NCBI GenBank assembly: GCA_002102555.1
Contig: MCFL01000289.1
Span: 1 to 29,465 of the forward strand
Reading direction: 5' to 3'
DNA: 29,465 nt
Source: Catenaria anguillulae PL171
Taxonomy: Eukaryota > Blastocladiomycota > Blastocladiomycetes > Blastocladiales > Catenariaceae
The notes under the pieces were generated by a model. That model was given only the letters and a program-made list of their open reading frames with translations. It was not told where the DNA came from and did no database searches. Both the position numbers and the translations under genes were made by a program. Shown here one piece after another: positions 8,303-17,248 of this stretch (position 1 is its first letter; the number at the start of each line of letters is the position of its first letter).

Positions 8303-10167
8303 ATGTCATCCCAGTCCTCCTCGTCGGCCCGCACATCGCCCACGTCGCCGCTCGCCCTCGGCGCCACCGACCCGCGGTCCGCGAGCATGTTCCCCGACGA
8401 CCTGAGCGCCGCGCTGCCACTCCTCTCCGTTGGAAACGGCAACGGTCACCCGGTCACTGGATCGGCCTTGTCTGCTCGCTCAGCGTCTCCTGATCTCTCG
8501 TCGTCCAACCCGCCTTCTCCCCAATTCGGCGCCACCATTTCGCCTACTCAACCGCCTGCTGCCCCGGGTCAACTGCCCCTGCAGCACCCACTCCACTCGT
8601 CACGCACAACCCTGGTTTCTTCGCATCCGCTTTCGCGCTCGGCTGTTCCTTCGGCCACTTTGTCGCCCAAGACGCCGTCATCCTCTGCGGCTCCCAAAGT
8701 CGACTTTGCCCTGCTCGGATCGCTCCTGTCCGTCAACTCTTCGGACCACGATGCCGAGCAACTGGCCCGCTCGCTGCTGGGTGACGACAACAACAACTCG
8801 TCACGGGCGGCCGTCATGGCCAGCAAAGCTGCCGCGCTGCGCAAGTCGTACGACCCACACGCACGCTTCACCTACTTTTCGGCATCTCGGGGCTTGTTGC
8901 AGGGCAACTCGCTTGCCATGGTGGCCACCGACATGCTCGGCAGATTCAAGCCGAGTACCAGTTCGGGTGCTGGATCGCCCACCCCATCATCGACCATGGC
9001 AGCCGCGCCTGCAGTTGCTGTGGAACCGTTTTGGCTCGACGTGCAATGTCCATCCCCCGTCGACTTGGCTTTGCTCACCCGCATCTTTGCCATTCACCCG
9101 CTCACAGTCGAGGACGTGACGACCGACGAGGCCCGTGAAAAGTCGGAGGTGTACGACCACTACCTGTTTGTTTGCCTACGCACGCTCGCCGACGACGCCG
9201 ACGATGTGGACGGGCTCAAGCTCAAGGAGTCGTTTTACTATGTGCTCTTGTTCAAGGACTGCGTGCTCACGGTGCGCCATGAGCCCTTGAGGCACGCCTA
9301 CAATGTGGCGCTCCGCCTCGTGACTGGGTCGGGTTTGTCGGCGACGAGTGCGGCCATGGGCGACGAGGATGTGGAGGGCGGCGAGGTGCTCGCACCTGAT
9401 TGGGTCGTGTACACGCTCGTGGACGATATCATTGATTCGATGCGCCCAGTCATTCAGGGGCTCGAGTTTGATGCCGATGGGATTGATGATTTGGCGCAGA
9501 TCCTGAAATGGAATGAGCAAGCAGATTTGTTGCAGCGGTTGAGGCGGGCCAGCAAGAAGGTGACTCAGGTACGTGCACGTTTGAATTCTATTCCGCCCAA
9601 TCATCCTTTTCGCCATATACCCACTCACCTGTTCTGCGCGCAGCTCATTCGCCTGCTTCATTTCAAAGAAGAGGTCGTCAAGTCCCTCTCGAACCGGTCT
9701 GCAAGCTACATCCAACCCTCCACTACTGTCTACTTGCGCGATATTTTCGACCACATTGTGACCTTGCAACACTCGCTGGCCATCATCAAGGACACACTGC
9801 ACACGGCGCACACGGGCTACCACTCGCAGCTGTCGGTGGCCATGTCGCAACTATCCAACAACATGAATGCCAGCATGAAGCGCATTTCCGTGATTGGTGC
9901 CGCATTTGTACCGATTACGGCCGTCACCGGTTGCTTTGGTATGAATGTGCCGGTACCGTGGGGTGTCTCGAACGCAGAGGATTCCGGTACGCTTGTTGCC
10001 TGTTGTGATGCATTTCAGTGTTGAGCATTGACTCACCAGTCTCTCTTTTCAACGTGCATCTAGTCTTGACATGGTTCTTTTTGATTATTGGAGTCACCAT
10101 TGTGGTGTCAGTCGGCGCCATCGGATACCTTGAGTATGCCCAGCATCGCCGGCTCAAGCGCATGTGA
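8303..10167 (+). CDS. CorA-family Mg2+ transporter (Alr/Mnr2-like)
   Basis: Divalent cation (Mg2+) channel/transporter of the CorA superfamily, in the plasma or vacuolar membrane. The protein is about 570 residues: a long Ser/Pro-rich cytosolic N-terminus (1-160), the CorA cytosolic domain (FWLDVQCPS, IHPLTVEDVTTDEAREKSE, FYYVLLFKDCVLTVRHEP, VVYTLVDDIIDSMRPVI), a long helical stalk, then two membrane segments near the C-terminus. The signature GMN tripeptide ends the first membrane segment (residues 521-523, codons at 9938-9946). The second (TWFFLIIGVTIVVSVGAIGYL) is followed by a short basic tail. The Asp/Glu after the loop and the overall layout suit the eukaryotic Alr1/Mnr2 branch better than mitochondrial Mrs2. 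Introns are at 9569-9643 (75 nt, GTACGT) and 9987-10063 (77 nt, GTACGC). The first is a multiple of three and free of stops, so unspliced RNA would stay in frame. Start ATG 8303 follows a CAACA-like leader. Confidence 0.92.
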
Positions 10168-10587
10168 TGCCTTGTCTCAACTTGGCAGGGTGCTCGTGCA
10201 TCAAGATAAACACATTTCTTTTGCTCATCTCCTCTTGTCCATATTCCCACACGCTTGGTTTTCCCCTGACTCACTGATTAATTCATCCTCTTGCACTGGC
10301 CATACTGGCTGTCAACGAACCAAATAATAGATTTCATCAAATACACTTTTTTTTCTCATTTGGGTGCCACCCACCTCGCGGCCGCCCACGACATATTAAT
10401 ATGTTGAAAAGAGAATGGCGAAAAGAGACGTTAACATAACAGACACGGCAACAAAATGACCCATCGACCGAAGAACAACAACAAAAAAAAAAGACTGACA
10501 CTACCCAAATCGGTGAATATGTGCACTGTAATGGGGGGTAACTGAAGAAAACAACAAAAACTCGTTGACGACATCAGAAGGGAGGCA
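10168..10587. other. Convergent 3' intergenic region (CorA / WC-1) with AT-rich palindrome
   Basis: 420 bp between two converging stop codons, so it holds both 3' untranslated regions. It contains a perfect 14-bp palindrome, ACATATTAATATGT, at 10391-10404, a poly-T run near 10346-10354 and poly-A near 10480-10490 (poly-T on the WC-1 sense strand). AATAAT near 10322 could serve CorA polyadenylation. No gene is seen. Confidence 0.5.
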
Positions 10588-13353
10588 TCACGACCCGCCT
10601 CCATTTGCTGCAGCAGCAGCCGCTGCACTGCTATTGGCGCTTGCATCCTTGTTACCGCCCCTTCGCTTCTTGCCCCGTACACTGGCATCCATCTCCTCAA
10701 TCTCGGCGCGCAACCTGCGATTCTGCAACCGCAGCTGATGCAACTCATACTGCCAACTGGTGCACCTGACAGGCGACAGGACATCAAACAAATCGTCGGT
10801 ATCCTCCACCACCTCGTTGGCCGCAAACGCTTGCAACCCTTGCGCCACCTGCCTTGCATCCACCACATCGGTACACCGATGCAACGCAAATCGCACATCG
10901 CCCGCGGTCGCAGAATTCCCCGGAACAAACGCCGACATGACCTGCAAGTACTCGCCCTTCTTGTTCTTGATCCTGTGCGGCAACGTGACCACGTTGGCCT
11001 GGCGGACCAAGTCGAGCGCGCGGCGTAACTGGGCCAGGTCATCAATGTGCACGAGATCCAGCAAGCTCTTGCCCACAAGTTCCGTGGCCGTAAACCCAAC
11101 CAGCGCCTGGGCGTCTGTTGACACGTGCAAAAACAAGCCCTCAAGCGCCAGCTTGGCCCACATGTCGACATCGTTAACGCCGCCCGCGCGCACAATGTCG
11201 TTGCGATGCACGCGCACCACGGGCTTTTCACGGCCCGTCAGTACCACAAACTTTTTGCCTTTGGCCTTTTCGCCCTGCGTGCACTTGCCCGACACTTCCA
11301 TCCACATGTACCCCGAGTTTTTCCTGCGAATGCGATACACCATGTTGACCGGATGCACGCCGTTGCTCGACTCTTTGAGCTCGCGCATCACGCTGACGAG
11401 ATCGCCCGGATGGCAAAACTCGGACAAGGACCGACCCACGAGCTCGGCCTCGGAGTACTCGAGAACGCGCTGGCAGTCTTGCGACACGTACAAGAGCACG
11501 CCGCGCAGCGACAGCACGTGAATGAAATCGACCTGGTCGACGAGCGCGCGGTAAAACAAGTTTGCGGCTTCGGTCGGGTCGCGCACACCCACCAGGTCCG
11601 TCACGTCCATGGCGAAATGGCCCGTCAGCGTCGTGGATTGGCCCTCGACGCCGCCGCCCGTTGGGCCTCCCGTGGCAGCCGCGGTGTTGGCGGCGTTGGT
11701 GGCGGCCGCCGACGAGGACGATGACGGACCACCGCCTGGCGACACAAGGTCCGACCCGAGAGCCGCGGCCGACCGCGCGGCAAGCGGGTACGCGGGCGGG
11801 CCTGATTGGCTTGGGAACGAGCCCGCAGGATCCATTCCGAGATCGTCCATGGTCACGTCCATGTCGGCCATGCCAGCAAACCCGGCCGCCGCCGCTGATG
11901 AGGATGATGACGAGGGCGCCGCAATGCCACGGCGATTTTGCTGCTGAAGATGCGCCGGGGCAAACGGAATCAGACCCGTGCCACGGTCGTCGTTGGCGGC
12001 GCCTACACCCACCATCCTGGGCACGGCCACGGGCGCCTCGGCCACTTGATAGTTGACCACATAGGTCCCGTCGCGCATGCGCTGCATGATGGCATTGGGC
12101 TGCTCAACGAGATCCACTTGAAACCCAACAAAGTATGACACCTCGTCGTCGCGCTCCCACGAGATTGGGATGATGGTAATGAGATTGATAAATGGCTCGC
12201 CACCCTTCCGGTAATTGATGAGGGTAAACTGACACTCGCGCTTGGCCATGAGCTCGGTCTTGAGCTGCGCTACGGTTGCATTGTCCGTATACCTGCGGTG
12301 TGACCCTTCGTTGACGAGCCCGTCGGGCGATTGCAAAAACCGGCAGTTGCGGCCCACACAGTCGGCAGACGAATACCCGGTCAGCCTCTCAAAGGTTTCT
12401 GAAACGTACAAGATGGGCTGGTCGGGCTTGCGTGCGTCCGACACGACAAATGAGCATGACATGTCGACCGGCCCGATCGACACTTGTGGGTTGGCGCGTG
12501 TGGCGACTTTGGCCAGCACGCCCATGATGTCAAAGCCAGTGGCAGAGTAAAGCCCCGGGACGGTTGTGCGCGGGTTGGGGGCACCGGGAGGTATCGCCGG
12601 CGGCGACAATGCGCGCTGGTGTGCGAGGGCTCCACCCGATAGAGGCGCGCGTGTGCGCGAAGAGGACGAGGGCGGTAGGTTGGCCACGGGCGGAAGCGAG
12701 TGTGGGATGGCCGGTGGTGGTGCACGTGAAGAAGACTGTTGTGGAAGAAACCCCGCAGCGGCAGCAGCAGCCATGGCCATGTCTTGCTGTTGCTGTTGTT
12801 GTATGCGCGGATCAGCTCCGCCGGCCGCGGCGGCCCATATTGCGGACGAGTTTGGGCTTGGGCCAAGCATGTTGTCAAATGCAGATGGGTCGGATGCGGC
12901 CGCCGCGGCGGCAGCAGCAGCGGCGGCTCGTCTTGATTGGGGCTGTTGTTGGTGAGGGCCGCCAAGGCCTCGCATGTACATGGCTGGGTGAGGCACACCA
13001 ACGCCGCCCATGCCAGCACCATTCATGGGTCCCAGGGGAGTCATACCGGGCATTCCGAGGCCCATGCCCATGCCGACTTGGCCCATGCTGAGGGCGGAAG
13101 CCGGGTCGAGCGGCGATGTGGGCGAAAGCTGCTGTTGTTGCTGGTGCTGTTGGAAGAGCGGGTTGCCATTGGGATTGATGTTGGCGTTGGCAGCGCGGCT
13201 CGTCGCACTTGCGCTTCCGTGTTGGCCTTGGGTGCCAGGGGCACTGGAACCAGGCGGAGGGGGCGGCGAGGCGAGAAACTCGAGGTCCCAGGGCTCAATG
13301 TCCATGTCGGCATTCTGCGCCAGGAGCAGGGCCGGGTCGTACGCAGAGTCCAT
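10588..13353 (-). CDS. wc-1: White Collar-1-type LOV/PAS blue-light photoreceptor lacking a GATA zinc finger
   Basis: Blue-light receptor and transcription regulator that in fungi binds flavin and works with WC-2. It is one uninterrupted exon of 921 residues. Residues 1-280 are low-complexity (Gln, Ala, Gly/Met and Pro runs), a typical activation region. The LOV domain spans about 285-417 and contains GYSSADCVGRNCRFLQSP with the flavin-adduct cysteine at residue 337 (codon 12343-12345), plus NYRKGGEPFIN and a short WC-type insertion. A PAS-B domain (about 598-712) and a PAS-C domain (about 728-834) follow. After PAS-C comes the TSWQYELHQLRLQNRRL helix found in WC-1 proteins and a basic nuclear-signal patch RGKKRRGG (893-900). 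The protein then ends in a Ser/Ala/Gly tail. No C-x2-C...C-x2-C GATA finger is present, as in basidiomycete WC-1, so DNA binding would depend on a WC-2 partner. Start ATG 13353 is the first in frame. Confidence 0.93.
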   Translation of the reverse strand: MDSAYDPALLLAQNADMDIEPWDLEFLASPPPPPGSSAPGTQGQHGSASATSRAANANINPNGNPLFQQHQQQQQLSPTSPLDPASALSMGQVGMGMGLGMPGMTPLGPMNGAGMGGVGVPHPAMYMRGLGGPHQQQPQSRRAAAAAAAAAAASDPSAFDNMLGPSPNSSAIWAAAAGGADPRIQQQQQQDMAMAAAAAAGFLPQQSSSRAPPPAIPHSLPPVANLPPSSSSRTRAPLSGGALAHQRALSPPAIPPGAPNPRTTVPGLYSATGFDIMGVLAKVATRANPQVSIGPVDMSCSFVVSDARKPDQPILYVSETFERLTGYSSADCVGRNCRFLQSPDGLVNEGSHRRYTDNATVAQLKTELMAKRECQFTLINYRKGGEPFINLITIIPISWERDDEVSYFVGFQVDLVEQPNAIMQRMRDGTYVVNYQVAEAPVAVPRMVGVGAANDDRGTGLIPFAPAHLQQQNRRGIAAPSSSSSSAAAAGFAGMADMDVTMDDLGMDPAGSFPSQSGPPAYPLAARSAAALGSDLVSPGGGPSSSSSAAATNAANTAAATGGPTGGGVEGQSTTLTGHFAMDVTDLVGVRDPTEAANLFYRALVDQVDFIHVLSLRGVLLYVSQDCQRVLEYSEAELVGRSLSEFCHPGDLVSVMRELKESSNGVHPVNMVYRIRRKNSGYMWMEVSGKCTQGEKAKGKKFVVLTGREKPVVRVHRNDIVRAGGVNDVDMWAKLALEGLFLHVSTDAQALVGFTATELVGKSLLDLVHIDDLAQLRRALDLVRQANVVTLPHRIKNKKGEYLQVMSAFVPGNSATAGDVRFALHRCTDVVDARQVAQGLQAFAANEVVEDTDDLFDVLSPVRCTSWQYELHQLRLQNRRLRAEIEEMDASVRGKKRRGGNKDASANSSAAAAAAANGGGS

Positions 13354-14121
13354 GATGTCCAGTCGCTAATTGCATGCAGTTCTCATGGAAATTTCAGTGT
13401 AGTCGATTTGGTTCATTTATCGGAACTCTGCTGCTGACCAAGGTTTGAGCAAGTTTCCGTTTGTGCCAACCCTTCTTCACGCTTGAGCAATCACGATCCG
13501 GCCGACAGCAGTCAGTCCGCGATCTGCGCGTCAGCGGTGTACATGCGCATTGCCCGCGCTGAAACTCAAAGTTGCTTGCCCTCCAGTCAATTGCAAGTGC
13601 CAACACTTCAAAGAAGCCAAGGCTGTCGTCCCATTCCAACTGCGCGGGCCATGCATTCTTCCGGATCCGGATCCGGATCCACTGCACCAACTTGCAAACT
13701 GCTACAACTGGGTCGAGTCGAGTTGAAAGCATGATGAGCCGGGAACAAGTGATGCCGCGGCCACCACCAATGAGACGATTGGGGAGAGCGCTGGGCCAAA
13801 AGGGGCAACAGAAATGGCACAGAAAACTGAAGTGAAAATAACAAGGGCAAACAAGCAGAGGATACATAGGAATGATACATGAAATGTGGAGGCGGAGCTT
13901 GGGAAAGCACGGGCAGATCGGCCGGCTATCTGGGACAAGGAAAGACTGACGGATACGTGCGTCAGGTGGGATGAGGGAGAGGGGGAAAAGGGAGCAAGGA
14001 AAGATAGGGCAGGAATTGTGGACAGAACGAACGAAACATGGGCGAGTCATCAAAGAATGGTACAAACAGACAAGAATACAAAACAAGCGAATGACAGATC
14101 GGAACTCCAGCTCAAGGTGCT
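13354..14121 (-). promoter_or_regulatory. Upstream region of the WC-1 gene with three tandem GGATCC sites
   Basis: 768 bp between the mitofusin stop and the WC-1 start codon, both genes on the minus strand. It should hold the WC-1 promoter and the mitofusin 3' end. Three directly abutting GGATCC hexamers at 13663-13680 form a perfect 18-bp palindrome about 310 bp upstream of the ATG. Further GATC-containing sites are at 13495 (GATCC) and 13916 (GATCG). White Collar complexes are known to bind GATC-containing light-response elements, so light autoregulation is conceivable, but this is inference. Confidence 0.4.
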
Positions 14122-16920
14122 TTACGCACGCACACGCGGCATGTGCGGCGCCAACTTGCCCACAATCCTGTCCTCGACAGCCACGGCCGCCACCTGCACC
14201 CTGACCAACTCTGCCCTTTGCTTGACAGCCTCCATCTCTTCCACGGCCGCCTCGACCAACTCGACTTTGTGCGCCAACTTTTCCTGCTGACTCTTGACCT
14301 TGGCCAACCCATGGTCCATCTTTGTCTGTGCCTCAGCCACGGTCCGCGTCAACGCCACACGTGCCGTCGTGCTCAAGTGCGCAGCGAGCGTTTGCGGGTA
14401 CTGAGCCGCATGCACTTGCTCCAGCGCGGCGCGCGCCATGCTCTCGGGCAGGTGCGAAGGCAACGTCACGAGCCAGTGGTACGCCGACAGAGATCCGACC
14501 GTTGCCACGCCGACGAGCGTAATGATGGCAACACGCTTGAGTCCGACACGCATGCCGAGCGTCATGATATCGCCGCCAACCGAACGTGTCGCGAGCACCG
14601 ACGACGTGAGGAACGAGCAGCCCGTCAGCGCCAAGGACGATGCCGTGGCGGTTCCGCCGAGCTTGTCGACAATGGCCAGCGGCGTCACGTCCGACCACGA
14701 CAAGGACCCGATGCGCGATGTCAAGTGCATCCACGTATCCAAGAGGGCTTGCTGTGGATTGGCCAGCGCCTGGCGCGAAAGCAGCACAGGCACGTGCAGT
14801 GCGGGCGCCGAAGGCATGTGCGGAAACAAGAGCGACCGCGGCGTCAACACAAGGCCGCCTTGCTGGGCACCCATGCCCGACGTGATCGGATACAGCTTGA
14901 TGAGCGAAGTGCCTGAAACCTGCAACGGGGCCAACGGCACACTGGGCTCGGCATCCAACGCGGCCGCCGCCGCAACCTTGCCCACCCACCCTTGGTGCAT
15001 CTTGTCCATGTTTTGCCACGCCTCGCGCATGGCCGCCTCGGCCACGTCCTGGGCAACATTCACGTCCTCGGCCAGGGCTGCCACAAGCGCCGCATGCACG
15101 TCGCGCACGTATGCGAGCGCGTGCCTGACGCCGCGCCACTCGACGCCCAACGCGCGCTTGGTCAACCTCTCGGCCAACTTGCCCGCGGCCAATTGGGTCT
15201 GGACGGCGTCGCTGGCCTTGTTTGCCGCAACACCCAGCTCCTTTTCCAGAGCACGCAGGGTCTGCGCACGATGCGCATCGAGCTCCTGCTCGAGCGGACG
15301 CAACTGTGCCAGCTCTCCGCGAATCCCCGCAACTTGTTCTTGAGCCTTGCGCACATTGTACTCGACAAGCACTTCGACGTCCACCAGCAGCGACTCGAGG
15401 AACCGCTTGGCGGGATGCAGCTTGGACACGGCACGCTTTTCCAGCGTAAACTCCTTGAGTGCGCGCTCCACGTGTAAAAACTGGAGCACGTCGAGCTCGC
15501 CGCGCGAGTACCTGCCGAGCTGGCTGGCCTCGAGCAGCATGGCCTCGGCCGACACAAAGTGCACGAGCTTGTCTTGGAGGGCGTGCGTGTGAGGCGAAAG
15601 CTGCTCGATTTGTTGCAAGATCACCTTGGCACACCGGTCCTTGTCGCGAATCGAGTCAAACTTGTTGACCACCACAAAGATGTAGGCCTTTTCTTGGCCG
15701 GCCTTGGCGAGAAACTCGCGGCTCGACAGCGTAAAGTGGTTTTCGGCAGACACAACAAACACAATCACGTCAATTTCGGCCTGCTGCGAAAAGATGGACA
15801 TGGTCTTCCAAACGTCACGGTTGAGTCCGGGCGAGTCAATGAGGCGGACGTCCACGTCGGCCGAGCCAACAAGCACAGATGAGTTGACATCGTCGTCGAG
15901 GAGGTGCGCGGTTTGCTGTTGCTCTTGTTCTTGCTGGTTGTGAGCGGCCACGGCAGCGGCCGCAAGCGACAAGGACGACTCGGACGCGCGAATCGTTGGT
16001 GATCCGGGGCCTTGTGCTGCGGGATGCTCGGCCTCTTCACGGACAAATACCTTGATCATGCCATAAGGCTCGGGCTCGGCCACCAGTCTTTCGAGCGCCT
16101 CAATGGGCAGCACGTCCACGGTACCGTGGGGATCGCTCGGATCCACCACGGCGTGCACTTCTTCGCGGCCAGGGTGTTTGCGGTTGTGCTTGGCGTCCAC
16201 CACCTCGGTAAACACATTGGTCAGGGGTTGCTGGTCGGTGGGCACAACGGACCGGCGGAGCAGGGCATTGACAAACGTGGACTTGCCGGCGTTGAGATCA
16301 CCAGTCACGAGAATGCGCGAGGTGCGGTCTTGCACGCGCGACTCGAGCGTGCCAAGGTGGGTTTTCAGGTCGGCCAGCTTGGTGCGCAGCATGCCTGAAA
16401 GGGCATCCGACGGCAACAGAATGGTGCCCGTGCGTGGCGATGTCGGAACGTCGAGCGTGAGGACCTTGAAGAGGCCAGGGGCAGTGGTGGGCGGGACAGG
16501 CGAAGACGAAGCGGACGACGATGACGACGATGACCGGGTGTGGCGCGTGCCGTTGGGGCGAGGCGAGCCCGTGCCCGTGCCTGCGCGGCGGCGGGTGGCG
16601 GCGGTGCCAAACTCGGAGCGGCAGTCTTCCACGTCCTCGGAGGCGTCGTCGTTGGCGTTGTTGTCGTTTTCAGGGATGGCGGGCTCCTTCAAGTGAGAGG
16701 CTGTGGCTGAGGTGGCGGTCGGGTACGAGAGGCGAACGGGCTTATCGGGGTGGGCGAGGCGATCGACTTGCGAGAGCAGGTGACGGGTCTGGTGGATGAA
16801 GCCGACGAGGCGCAGCTGGTTGGCCTGGTACTGCTCCTGGGCAGCCGAGGGGCCGGCGAGCGGCGAGAAGGCTGGGACCTCGGCATCGGCGGCGTTTGAC
16901 GAAGTCGAGTAGAACGACAT
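14122..16920 (-). CDS. FZO1: Mitofusin (Fzo1-type dynamin-like GTPase of the outer mitochondrial membrane)
   Basis: GTPase that tethers and fuses mitochondrial outer membranes. It is a single exon of 932 residues, close to the usual size of fungal Fzo1. The GTPase domain has all expected motifs: P-loop GDLNAGKST at 207-215, the following PTDQQPLTNVFTEV switch region, DSPG at 362-365 and NKFD at 419-422. N-terminal to it is a variable Ser/Thr-rich segment with helical heptads (residues 20-60, HQTRHLLSQVDRL). After the GTPase come helical bundle regions and coiled coil, then two hydrophobic segments at about 760-825 (including LKRVAIITLVGVATVG) that anchor it with both ends in the cytosol. A C-terminal coiled coil follows (LAKVKSQQEKLAHKVELVEA). 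No missing key residue was seen. The start ATG at 16920 is well placed, and the stop TAA is at 14122-14124. Confidence 0.94.
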   Translation of the reverse strand: MSFYSTSSNAADAEVPAFSPLAGPSAAQEQYQANQLRLVGFIHQTRHLLSQVDRLAHPDKPVRLSYPTATSATASHLKEPAIPENDNNANDDASEDVEDCRSEFGTAATRRRAGTGTGSPRPNGTRHTRSSSSSSSASSSPVPPTTAPGLFKVLTLDVPTSPRTGTILLPSDALSGMLRTKLADLKTHLGTLESRVQDRTSRILVTGDLNAGKSTFVNALLRRSVVPTDQQPLTNVFTEVVDAKHNRKHPGREEVHAVVDPSDPHGTVDVLPIEALERLVAEPEPYGMIKVFVREEAEHPAAQGPGSPTIRASESSLSLAAAAVAAHNQQEQEQQQTAHLLDDDVNSSVLVGSADVDVRLIDSPGLNRDVWKTMSIFSQQAEIDVIVFVVSAENHFTLSSREFLAKAGQEKAYIFVVVNKFDSIRDKDRCAKVILQQIEQLSPHTHALQDKLVHFVSAEAMLLEASQLGRYSRGELDVLQFLHVERALKEFTLEKRAVSKLHPAKRFLESLLVDVEVLVEYNVRKAQEQVAGIRGELAQLRPLEQELDAHRAQTLRALEKELGVAANKASDAVQTQLAAGKLAERLTKRALGVEWRGVRHALAYVRDVHAALVAALAEDVNVAQDVAEAAMREAWQNMDKMHQGWVGKVAAAAALDAEPSVPLAPLQVSGTSLIKLYPITSGMGAQQGGLVLTPRSLLFPHMPSAPALHVPVLLSRQALANPQQALLDTWMHLTSRIGSLSWSDVTPLAIVDKLGGTATASSLALTGCSFLTSSVLATRSVGGDIMTLGMRVGLKRVAIITLVGVATVGSLSAYHWLVTLPSHLPESMARAALEQVHAAQYPQTLAAHLSTTARVALTRTVAEAQTKMDHGLAKVKSQQEKLAHKVELVEAAVEEMEAVKQRAELVRVQVAAVAVEDRIVGKLAPHMPRVRA

Positions 16921-17248
16921 GTTGCTGAATGATATGAATCAATGGAAATTGCAAACGCAGACACAGAGAATGGTTTCTTCAGGATTGCAATGCATTGATT
17001 TTCGGCCGCTTGCGACAAAGAGGAGAAGGTGGCGGCACGACACCACTCAACTCGATGGCCACGACAGAGTCAAGAAACAGTGGCATCACGTCACGGAAGT
17101 CCCTCCGATCCGTTTCCGTCCGACTCTGATCCACTTCCGGCTCGAGTCCGACCCGCCGCCTCCTCCACCCATCCGTGGAACACCTTGCAAAGAGTCAAAG
17201 TACATGTATTTTAAGTATACGTAACTTGATTTCTAGGAATGCGCATGG
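16921..17248 (-). promoter_or_regulatory. Intergenic region upstream of the mitofusin gene and downstream of Guf1
   Basis: 328 bp between two minus-strand genes. It should contain the mitofusin promoter and the Guf1 3' end. AT-rich sequence just past the Guf1 stop (17200-17235, with TTTTAAGTATACGTAA) is the likely Guf1 cleavage/polyadenylation area. No gene is seen. Confidence 0.4.

Noticed and set aside
12760-12930. Trinucleotide-rich tracts as a microsatellite array
   Set aside because: They encode Ala and Gln runs in the N-terminus of WC-1 and are best explained as coding low-complexity sequence.
11125-13437. Long plus-strand open frames opposite the WC-1 gene (for example 11125-11724, 12564-13091, 12937-13437)
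   Set aside because: They are antisense shadows of a G+C-rich coding sequence. Their residues are low-complexity His/Arg/Cys/Gly and match no family, while the minus strand gives a complete WC-1 protein.
14333-15634. 433-codon minus-strand frame overlapping the mitofusin
   Set aside because: It is the same strand in another frame, composed of Ala/Arg/Gly/Cys without domains. The mitofusin frame carries all GTPase motifs.
15559-16398. Plus-strand frames opposite the mitofusin GTPase domain
   Set aside because: Antisense shadows with no recognisable domain.
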